Part shown: one piece after another, positions 41,801-53,800 of the stretch | Layout of the letters: the number at the start of each line of letters is the position of its first letter | Position numbering within the stretch: the first letter of the stretch is position 1 | DNA from: Stomoxys calcitrans | Taxonomy: Eukaryota > Arthropoda > Insecta > Diptera > Muscidae | Length of the DNA: 64,000 nucleotides | Direction: 5' to 3' | NCBI RefSeq assembly: GCF_963082655.1 | Contig: NC_081554.1 | Span: forward strand, 67,461,217 to 67,525,216 | Position numbers and translations under genes: made by a program | The notes under the pieces: model-generated | Told to the model about the DNA's origin: nothing | What the model saw: the letters and a program-made list of their open reading frames with translations, nothing else | Database searches by the model: none

Positions 41801-44800
41801 TCATTGGAAATTGAGAATAAATCATGGCATGGTGAAACATTTCAACTTTTTTCAATAAAGGTACGTTAAAATCGTAAAATAGGGACATTGGTGACAGGGA
41901 GTCTAACACGAAGTGTTACCAATTCCAACGAGTGGGTTAATCAATATCACTAACAGCTATATTAATGAGTATTCACTGCAGGCTCCAATGTACTTGCACT
42001 ATGCAGTGCGCTGTGCAGTCTTTCTATTTGTATGTGTGCCTATTATGGCTGGCCAGTGAATTTATTATTTGTTGATTTTGATTTCTTGATTAAATAGACA
42101 AAAATGTGTGTAGAATCCATTCACTTTTGTTCTATATGACCTCCTTTATGCCTCTGAACATTGTGGCTAGCTACCACTGCCGTGAGGTTAAGGGGACTTT
42201 CTCATTGGTCATGTGGCCGCTACGGACACTGTGTTATCCTTGATACAATATCCGATGTCCCAGGCAGTGTGGATTACACCCTACCTAAGCCGCTTTTTGA
42301 TAAAAAATACTGTATCACTATTCCTGATAGAACCGAGTGAAACTATGATATCCCTGGTATTAGAAGATACATAGGCTTCCATACGGATGGTTCCAAACTA
42401 GACGACCAGGTGGGCTTTGGGATGTACTCTAGAGATCTAGAACTGGTCATATTGAAAAGGTTACCCGACCAGTGTGTATCAAGCGGAGATCTTTGCAATT
42501 AAGGAAGTGATGGAACGGCTAAGAAAAAATGTCATTACGACGATTGGCATAAATATCTTCTCAGACAGGCAGGCAGCCATTAAATCCCTGGAGAAAGTAT
42601 TTCTGAACACAAAAACCGCTCTCGACTGTCGCAAATCTCTCAACGAGATGGATGAACAGTTCAAAATTCACCCTTTCTGGGTGCTGGGCCACAAAGATAT
42701 CCCAGAGAGCGGATGAGCTTGCGTGACTAGGTACTACCCTATACATTCCAGGGATACTGGAATCTGTGGGTATGCCTTTATCGACATGTAAACTAAGTAT
42801 TCAGGACCAGGCCCGAAGGACAACGAATGATAGACGTTTACAAAGAGGGGGCTGTGAGCATTCCAAAACTATGTGGCCTAATCTAGACTTGAAGAGGTCT
42901 ACTGCTTTGCTGTCATTGGCTAGAACAGAAATCTCAGTCCTTGTATCCGTCGTGACAGGTCACTGTCTAATCGGAAAACATACTGACAGACTGAAGGTTG
43001 CCAGCAACGACTTTTGCAGAAGCTGTAAGGACATCGAAGAAGAAGAGACTTTGGACCACCTTCTGTGTGCGTTCCTGCTCTAGAAGTCAGAAGGAGTTTC
43101 ACTTTAGGTTATAATTTCTTCGAGAACCTGTCTGATTTAGCGGATGTGAACATTCGTCAGTTATTGGGCCTTTTAAAGCGATCTGGATGGTTCAACGGTA
43201 GGCCATCACCATGTCACAAGATTACTAGAGCGGCAAAACGTGCCTCCTGGAAGCTTTCTGCGAACAAGTCGATAGCGTTAATGACGCCGCCAAGATAAAA
43301 AAGTTTCTCTCAAAAACCCATGTCCAAACTGAAACTTTAGTAGACGATATGGGAGTGAGAGCAGAGACAACGGAGGACATGTTGAGGCTTTTGATGAAAA
43401 CCCATTTTCCACAGGATACGAAGGGATTCATGGAGACTCCGGAATGTTGGAATAATGACGTTGATCGAAGGTTTATAATTATGGAATTTATGGTGAAGGA
43501 ATCCTTGAGGAGCTTCAAACCATTTAAGTCATCCGGACCTGATGGGATATTTCCGGCGTTACTACAGAAAGAGGCAGACTATCTGGCGCCTAGTCTGGCC
43601 AAAATTTTCACAGCGTGCCTAGGACTTTCATATACTCCGAAAGCCTCAAAAGGCCTACAGACCCATAAGCCTTACGTCTTTTCTACTCAAAACCATGGAA
43701 CGTATTGTGGACACCATGATAAAGAGTATGACATCCAGCGAACTGATCAACTACAAACAGAATGCCTATGTCAAGGGAAGGTCGGTGGAGACTGCCCTGC
43801 ATGAGGTTGTGCATAAAATAGAAGTATCATTCGATGCTAAAACGTACACACTGGCGGTATGCATTGACATCGAGGGGGCTTTTAACAATGATCCAATCCC
43901 TCGACCAGTACCGGGTTGACCCGGTCCTTAAAGACTGGATAAACCATATCCTAAGGAACAGGTGGATAAATTGTGTGTCCAATGGCATAAATATGAGGGA
44001 GAAAGTGGTACAGGGCACGGGATTTGAACCCGTCTGCTACGCAGACGATGTTATAATACTGCTAAAAGGCAAGGATCCGAACGAGCTATGCAGAAGGGCC
44101 GAAAGGGTCTTGCATATGGCATATGACTGGGCTACACCCAGAGGTCTCAATGTTAATCCAGAGAAGACTGAAATATTCCTGTTCACGAGGAAGACGAAGG
44201 TGGGCCAATTTAACGCACCACGTTTCCTCAAAAAGACGATTTCGATATCTGACAAGGTCAATACTTAGGTGTGATCTTGGACAGGAAACTGAATTGGAAG
44301 TGTCACATTCAGGAGCGTCCTGAGAAGGATCACAGATGTTGGGCACTATGTAGACTCGAAATGGGGCCTGAATCCTAGGATAGTTCACTGGCTCTACAGG
44401 AGCGTGATTAGACCAATACTTACTTACGCCTCAGTAGTTTGGTGGACTGCTATGGAGAAAAAGTGCAACATAAAGACCATACAACAGGTTCAGAGAATAT
44501 GTTGTCTTGGCATAGGCGGAGCGATGAGGACCACTAGGGCACTGAAGACTATTATAGATATCTGACCCATTGACATACAGATTAAGTGTGAGGCAGCCAC
44601 TACGGCTATGAGACTCAAGGCGATGGGAGAATGAATTGAGGATGCGAGCAGCTCATACCATCGCGGTATAATAGAGGCGACGAAAGGAAACCTGGAAGGA
44701 AGGGGAGAGGTTTACGATCGGATACCTGAGATGAACCTTGAAGTCGAGTGCGACGCGCTGCTGCCATCGGCACAGTTTTGGATTGACGGAACCAACAACT

Positions 44801-47800
44801 GTGCAGAGTATGGTTGTCATCGGTCCATATAGCTGTCATATAAACCTATCTGGGGTCTTGAATTCTTGTGCATCTAGAGAGCGCAATGCTTATTCGATTT
44901 GGCTTAAATTTTGCACGACGTGTTAAGTTATGACTTTCAACAACTGTGCTAAGTATGGTCTAAATCGGTCCAAAACCCGAAATAGCTGCCATATAAACCG
45001 ATCTTCAATCTTGACTTCTTGAGCCACTAGAGGGCGCAATTCTTATCCGATTTGGCTGAAATTTTGCATGAGGTGTTTTGTTATGATTTTCAACAACTGT
45101 GCTAGGTATGGTTAAATTCGGTCCATAACCCAAAATAGCTACCATATAAACCGATCTGGGGCCTTGACTTCTTTAGATTCTAGAGGGCCCAAATCCTATC
45201 CCATTTTTCTGAAATTTAGCATGACGTGTTTCGTTATGACTTCCAACAACTGTGCAAAGCATGGTTTAAATCGGTCCATAACATGATATAGCTACCATAT
45301 AATCCGATCTTGAATCGTGACTTCTTGAACCTGTAGAGGGCGCCATTCTTATCCGATTTGGTTGAAATTTTGCACGACGTGTTTTGTTATGATTTTCAAC
45401 AACTATGCTAGGTATAGTTAAAATCGGTCCATAATCTGATACAGCTTTCATATAAACCGATCTGGGCCTTGACTTCTTTAGCCTCTAGAGGGCGCAAATC
45501 CTATCCCATTCTTCTGAAATTTTGCATGACGTATTTCATTATGACTTCCAACAACTGTGCAAAGCATGATTTAAATCGGTCCATAACCTGATATAGCTAC
45601 CATATAATCCGATCTTGAATCTTGACTTCTTGAACCTGTAGAGGGCGCCATTCTTATCCGATTTGGCTTAAATTTTGCACGACGTGTTAAGTTATGACTT
45701 TCAACAACTGTGCTAAGTATGGTCTAAATCGGTCCAAAACCCGAAATAGCTGCCATATAAACCGATCTTCAATCTTGACTTCTTGAGCCACTAGAGGGCG
45801 CAATTCTTAACCGATTTGGCTGCAAATTTGCATGAGGTGTTTTGTTATGACTTTCAACTACTAAATAGGTACATAACCTGATATAGCTGCCATATAAACC
45901 GATCGGGAATCTTGACATCTTAAGTCTCTAGAGGGCGCAATTCTTATACGATTTGGTTAAAATTTCGTACAACGGCTTCTCTTATGACCTTAAACATATG
46001 TGTCCAATATGGTTCGTATCGATCTATAGCCTGATGCAGCTCCCATATAAACGGATCTCTCTATTTTAGTTATTGAGCCCCTGAAGGGCGCAATTCTTTT
46101 TCGAATTGGCACAAATTTTACACAAAGATTTCTACTATGGTGTCCAACATTCAATTCAATTATGGTCCGAATTGGGCCAAAACTTGATACAGCTCCCATA
46201 GCATAGGAATTCTTTTCCTTTATCATTTGTTTGCCTAAAAAGAGATACCGGGAAAATAACTCGACAAATGGTGGAGGGTATACAAGATTTGGGCTGGCCG
46301 AACTTAGCACGCTTTTTCTTGTTTTTAAATAAACTAAGTAGCAAATGCTTTTGGTGTCTTGTAAACTATAAAATGAGGTGTCAATCAAATAAATATCATA
46401 TAGCTGTTATTTATAGTTTGACAAATATACCTGTATGAATTTGGTAACACTTTCTATTAGCTACCCTGTACTTTAATAACATTTCCTTAATTACTGAAAG
46501 CTGAACTAAAATGTGCGTTTTTTTTCTCCATTAGCATAATGCAAGCAACGATACAGAAAGTACCACATTCCATGTACCTGAAAAGATGGACTTTTTAAAT
46601 TTCTCTAATGTATGTATTCCTTATGATTGCAATTATTTTACAACAAATACATACATATAAACTACGTATTTGCAGCGTCTCATGGATGTTATACAAAAAG
46701 GCCTTTGCACAGTTCTCAAGGAATATGGTTTAGAAGGGACACATCAAAATGTGAGTCATGTTATGAATTAATAAAATACATTTCTCTCTATTCTTAGTTT
46801 TGTTTAGCTAGGTTTAAACGAAAATGAATTATCTGATCCATCCAAAGTTCCAACAATATCAGATAGTGCGAACAAAACATCAATTGATAATGCCGAAAAG
46901 GTAAAGACCGCCTTTATTCATATAAAGCCACATTTATTTATTAAATACATAATTTTCAGTTAAATATTACTAGCACAGAAACTGCTTCTCCAACTGTAAT
47001 CCATTCAGCCAGAATCGAGGATCAATTCCGTAATGAAGGGGAGGAAAACATCAACACTAGTGTGACAGGGAGTCCTTCGAAAATAAATGACACCAATTTG
47101 GTACAAATGCCAGAGCAATGCCCTAAGGTATGTATGTCAAAAAAATTTCAAGTGATACTTAATTGTCACCTATAACACTGGCCAACAAAATAAAAAAAGT
47201 TGCCTGTTTTCTGTTTATTATACCCTCCACCATAGGATGGGGGTATACTAATTTCGTCATTCTGTTTGTAACTACTCGAAATATTAATCTGAGACCCCAT
47301 AAAGTACATATATACTTGATCGTCGTGACATTTTATGTCGATCTAGCCATGTCCGTCCGTCTGTCCGCCTGTCACGCACGCTAACTTTCGAAGGAGTAAA
47401 GCTAGCCGCTTGAATTTTTGCACAAATACTTTCTATTAGTGTAGGTCGGTTGAGATAATAAATGGGCCATATCGGTCTATGTTTTGATATAGCAGCCATA
47501 TATACCGATCTTGGGTCTTGACTTCTTGAGCCTCTAGAGAGCGCAATTCTTATCCGATTGGAATGCAATTTTGCACGACGTGTTTTTCTATGACTTCCAA
47601 CAACTGTGCTAAATAAGGTTCAAATCGGTTCATAACCTGATATAGCTGTTATATAAACCGATCTTGAGTCTTGACTTCTTTAGCCTCTAGAGGGCGCAAT
47701 TCTTATTCGATTGGAATGAAATTTTGCACGAATTGTTTTGCTATGAATTCCAATAACTGTGCAAAATTAGGTTCAAATCGGTTCATAACCTGATATATCT

Positions 47801-50800
47801 GCCATATAGACCGATCTGGGATCTTGACTTCTTGAGCCTCTAGAGGTCGCAATTATTATCCGATTTGCCTAAAATTTTGTACGACGGATCATCTCATGAC
47901 CATCAACATACGTGTTTATTATGGTCTGAATCGGTCTATAGCCTGATACAGCTTCCATATAAATCGATCTCTCTATTTACTTCTTGAGACCCCAAAGGAC
48001 GTAATTCTTATTCGAATTAGCTGATATTTTACACAGGTCTCCAACATATATTTTAATTGTGGTCCGAACTGGACCATATCTTAATATCGCTCTAATAGCA
48101 GAGCAAATCTTTTCTTCCATCCTTTTTTTGCCTAAGAAGAGATGGCGGGAAAAGAACTTCACAAATGCGATCCATGGTGGAGGGAATATAAGATTCGGCC
48201 CGGCCGAACTTAGCATGCTTTTACTTGTTTTTTATACCCACCACTGTAGGATATTCATTTAGTCATTCCGGGCATATTCATTTAGCCATTCCGTTTGCAA
48301 CACATCGAAATATCAATTTCCGACCCTACAAAGTATATATATTTCGGATCGTCGTAAAATTCTAAGACGATTTAACGATGTCCGTGTGTCTGTCCGACCG
48401 TTCGTTTGACCGTCCGTCTGTTGTAATCACCCTCGGGCTTTCGAGAATTGAGATATTTAACTGAAATTTGGCACAGACACGTCTTTTTGATGCACGCTGG
48501 TTAAGTTCTTGAACGGGCCAAATCAGACCATATTTGGATATGGGTGCTATATAGACCGATTTTCCGATAAAGGGTCAAATGCCCATAAATGCCTTTTTTA
48601 TCCGATTTCGCTGAAATTTGAAACAGTGAGTAGTTTTAGGTCTACCGACATCCGACCCAAATATGTTCCATATCGGACCATATTTATATATAGCTGCCAT
48701 GTATACCGATCTGCTGATAAAGGGTCTGAAGCCCATAAAAGTTTTATTTCCTACCTCATTTCGCTGAAATTTGCAACAGTGGGTTATCTTAAGCCTCCTA
48801 ATATCTGACTTAAATATGGATCAAATCGGACTATATTTAGGTATAATTGCCATATAGACCGATCTCCAGATAAAGGGTCTAAAGCCCATCAAAGCTTTAT
48901 TTTTTAACCGATTTCGCTGAAATTTGAAACACTGAGTAGTTTTACGCTTCCTAGCATAGGAACCAAATATGATTTTTATCGGACTATATTTAGATAAAGC
49001 TGCCATATAGACCGATCTCCCGATAAAGGGTCTAAAGCCCATAAATGATTTATTTTTTAACCGATTTCGCTGAAATTTTAAACAGTAAGTAGTTTTACGG
49101 TTATCACACGGTATTATTTACGGTAACACTGAGTAGTTTTACACCTCCTAACATAGGACCCAAATATACTTCAGATCGGACTATATTTAGATGTAGCTGC
49201 CATATAAACCGATCTCCAGATAAAGGGTCTGAAGCCAATAAAAGCTTTATTTTTTAAACGATTTCGCTGAAATTTGAAACATTGAATAGTTTTAGGATAT
49301 AGGAATAGGACCCAAATGTGGTTCAGATCGGACTATATTTAGATATAGCTTGCATATAGACCGATCTGCCGAAAAAGGGTTTGAAGCTCCTAAAAACTCA
49401 ATTTGTTACCCGATTTCGCTGAGATTTGAAACAGTGGGTAGTTTTAGTTCTCCCGACATCTGTCCCAAATATGATTCGGACTATATTTAGATATAGCTGC
49501 CATACAGACCGATATCCCGATAAAGGCTCTGAAGCGAATAAAAGCTTTATTTTTTATGGGGGTATACTAATCTAGTCATTCCATTTGTAACACCTCGAAA
49601 TATTCGTCTAAGACATATATAAGTGTATAAAGTATATATATTCTTGATCGTCTCGACATCCTGAGCCATGGGTCTTGCTTCTTGAGCCTCTAGAGGGCGC
49701 AATTCTTGTTCGATTTGACTGAAATTTGCAAGAAGAATTTTGTTCTGACTTCCAACAACTGTGCGAAGTATGGTCTAACTAGGTTCATAACCTGGTATAG
49801 CTGCTATATAAACCGATCTGGGATCTTGACTTTTTGAGCTTTTAGAGGACGCAATTCTTATCTGATTTGGCTGAAATTTTGCATGAGTTGTTGTGTTATG
49901 ACTTCCAACAACTGTGATAAGTATGTTGCAAATCGGTACATAAACTAATATAGCTGCCATATAAACCGATCTTGGATCTTGACTTCTTGAGCCACTAGAG
50001 GGCGCAATTCTTATCCGATTTGGCTGAAATTTTGCATGAGGTGTTTTGTTATGATATTCAACAACTGTGCTAGGTATGGTTAAATTCGGTCCATAACCCA
50101 AAATAGCTACCATATAAACCGATCTGGGGCCTTGACTTCTTTAGATTCTAGAGGGCCCAAATCCTATCCCATTTTTCTGAAATTTAGCATGACGTGTTTC
50201 GTTATGACTTCCAACAACTGTGCAAAGCATGGTTTAAATCGGTCCATAACATGATATAGCTACCATATAATCCGATCTTGAATCGTGACTTCTTGAACCT
50301 GTAGAGGGCGCCATTCTTATCCGATTTGGTTGAAATTTTGCACGACGTGTTTTGTTATGATTTTCAACAACTATGCTAGGTATAGTTAAAATCGGTCCAT
50401 AATCTGATACAGCTTTCATATAAACCGATCTGGGCCTTGACTTCTTTAGCCTCTAGAGGGCGCAAATCCTATCCCATTCTTCTGAAATTTTGCATGACGT
50501 ATTTCATTATGACTTCCAACAACTGTGCAAAGCATGATTTAAATCGGTCCATAACCTGATATAGCTACCATATAATCCGATCTTGAATCTTGACTTCTTG
50601 AACCTGTAGAGGGCCTAACTCTTATCCGATTTGGCTGAAATTTTGCACGACGTGTTTTGTTATGAGGACAGAGTGGGCCTGGGAGTTTACATTGAGAACC
50701 CAGGGACTGAGATCTGTTTTAGACTGTCTGACCATAATACGGTCCTGCAGGCGGAGATCCGGGCGATCACGGAATGCGTGAAGTGGTGTGGTGCTAACGC

Positions 50801-53800
50801 GAGGACGTCGAGTCTGAACATCTTTATCGACAGTAAAATTGCAGTCTTGCAGTGTAAGAAGGAGATTAATGCCGGGCCATAACGGAGTAAGGGGAAATAA
50901 AAGGGCAGACGATTTGGCGGTGAAGACCAGAGGACTGCCGTCAATAAACTTGGTTAACCCGAAGCCTTTCGGGTCGACGCAGTCCGAGTTAAGGGAGTTG
51001 TTGTTGTAGTAGCAGTGTGTCGTACACTGAGGAGGCAGCCCTTGCCGATGAAGGAATTCATCGGGTCAATCCGGTACATGTCATGGTTGTTGTAGTTAGA
51101 TAAGGAAGTGGGCGATGAATGCGCATGCAACATTGTGGAACAGCGAATCGGTCGGTAGGACGGCGAAAATCCTATGGGGGATCCAGACCGTGAGAAGACG
51201 AGGCTATTACTGAAAGGAAGTAAGAAGGAGGTCAGTATAGCTATTGGTATCATAACGGGACACATAGGACTACGAGCTCACTTATGTAAAATTGGTGCGG
51301 CAAGTGATAGCATGTGTAGGGCATGCGGGGAAGATGATGAGATGTTGGAGCATTTCCTTTGTCATTGTCCGGCTTTCGCGTCCAACAGATACCGGTACTT
51401 AGGTGGGGACACAATATCAGACATGAACCAACTTAGGGGAGTGGTATTGAAAACAATTAAGGATTTTGTAAGTAGCACGGAATTCCTAACTTAAAATTTT
51501 CTCTTTAGAGGCTACTTTATAGTTTTTAGAGCGCACAAGAAGCCGATTACTAGCTTAGGTGTATGTCCATAGTGGCATGGGGCGGATTAAAATCTGCACA
51601 ATCTTTTCAACCTTACCTAACTTAACCTTTGTTATGACTTCCAATAACTGTGTCAAATATGGTTCAAATCGGTCCATAACCTGATTTGATAAACAGCGGC
51701 TTCTCCCATGACTTTTAACATATGTGTCAAATATTTTACTTCTTAAACCTCTGAAGGGCGCAGTTTTTATTCGAATTAGCTGAAATTTTACATAATGACA
51801 TCTGCTATGGTCTCCAACATTCGTTTCAATTATGGTCCGAATTGGTCCATAACATAATGTAGCTCTAATAGCATAGCAATTATTTTCTTTTATCCTTTGT
51901 TTGCCTAAAAAGAGATACCGTCAAAAAAACTCAACAAATGCGACCCATGGTGGAGGGTATATAAGATTCGGCCGGGCCGATCTTAGCTCACTTTTACTTG
52001 TTATAACTTAAAGAGCACAATAAGCAGATTACTGGTTTAGGTGGCATGGGAGGGCTTATAACCAAACCCTCTTGTTAACCTAACCTATTTCAAGAATAGC
52101 TTACTCACAAGTTACTTTTGTTTTTCAGAAAAGCAAACCATCCAGTCAAATTATAGGTAATGAAGTACTGGAACCTGCAGTTGCACATTACAACAAAAGA
52201 AAATGGGTAAGCTTAAACAAATATAGAAGAAAAATGCCATGCATTTAATTTGTAATTTTATTTTAAAGGGCATTGAAATGGAGGTTCGGAAAATCCTCCT
52301 GATGTACAAACCGGGAAATTTTATATTAAAATACTATCAAAGTTTTGGCATGTTAACATCAGCCTTACGTTCAGACCTTGTACATGTTATAGTGGATCAT
52401 TTTGTGTTAAACAATGAATTTGTGTGTGTTACACAATGTCGCAGTCTGGCGCAGCAAATTGTAGAACTATTCCCCACTGAGAATCTGGTATACTTATTAT
52501 TATGTCAAATTTACTAGGTTTTGGTATATTTTTAACTTATTTTTAGGAAACGTATTTTTCTCAAGAAAATAAAAGTGTTACCCCAAAGGGCAAACTCTGG
52601 AATCATTATCAGAATGAGAGGCGTATGCAGAAAAGAAATTCCTTCAAACAATATACCAAATCCAATCGTTTAAAAATGGAGTCCACTTGTGCTGGGTTGA
52701 AAAATATCGACGATGTGAGCTTTTTGCTTAAGAAATGGAATAAAACTTTTCACTATCGACGTTATCAGTTGAGTTCGGAATATTTTAGCAATTGGAAAGC
52801 ATATTTTGATGAGTATCCATTTTGTAAGCAGCAGAATTATGCAATTTTTGTAAGTATACTCAAAGTTGAATGGGCAAAAGGGCAGAAAATGGGGAAAATT
52901 GCCGTTAAATCTGATCTGATGGACCTCCTAAAACGGGTATTAATACCGACTGGTACAAAATAGGCTTACGCAGTCCAGATTTGGAAATACCCACCCCCCA
53001 GATTGGCTACTGTACTATGTTACTTAACTAATTTTTTTTTTATTTTTCTTCCAGATTGATGCCGATCTAGCAACACTTTATCCAGATTTGACATTTAATG
53101 ACCAGTTATGGGAAGATTTTTTAAATAATTTTCAAATTCACTTTTGGAATCGTATAAATGAGGAAACTCCGAAAAAATTGTTTAATGAAATATGCGCTTT
53201 GAATGAACTAAATACAACTACAGGTAGGCGTCTGTGGAATTTGTTACCACAAAAATTAGAGACAAGTAAAAAGACCGGGCAGAACTTTGCATACCCACCA
53301 CCTCGGGTATATATGTAAACCACCTTTCGTCGTAATGCGGTGAAAAATGCATAATTTATGCCCCCATAGAAGCTTTATCGAAATATGGACCGATTTGGTC
53401 CTTGTTAAATTTTTTAGAACAAAATATTCTTCTTTTTTTGGTAGCCATATCCAAATATAGACCTATCTGAACCATAAACTACAAGGATGTCAAAAAGCCT
53501 ATTATAAGTTACTATGTCAAATTTCAGCGAAATCGGATTATAAATGTGCCTTTTATGGGGCCAAGACTTTAAATCGAGAGATCGCTTTGCATGACAGCTT
53601 TATATGACAAATTGAAGAGGGCTAACGAAGTGCATAACATAACTAACTGTCACAAATTTCGGCCACATCAGACAATAAATGCGCCTTTTATGGGCCCAAA
53701 ACCTTAAATCGAGAGATCGGTCTATATGGCGGCTATACCCAAATCTGGACCGATCTGAGCAAAATTTCAGAAAGTTGTCGAAGTACTCACCGCAACTCAC

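Noticed and set aside
45266..50419. Identical 61-residue ORFs at 45266 and 50234 (minus)
   Set aside because: They are not genes; they are the translation of the duplicated repeat block and are reported as such.
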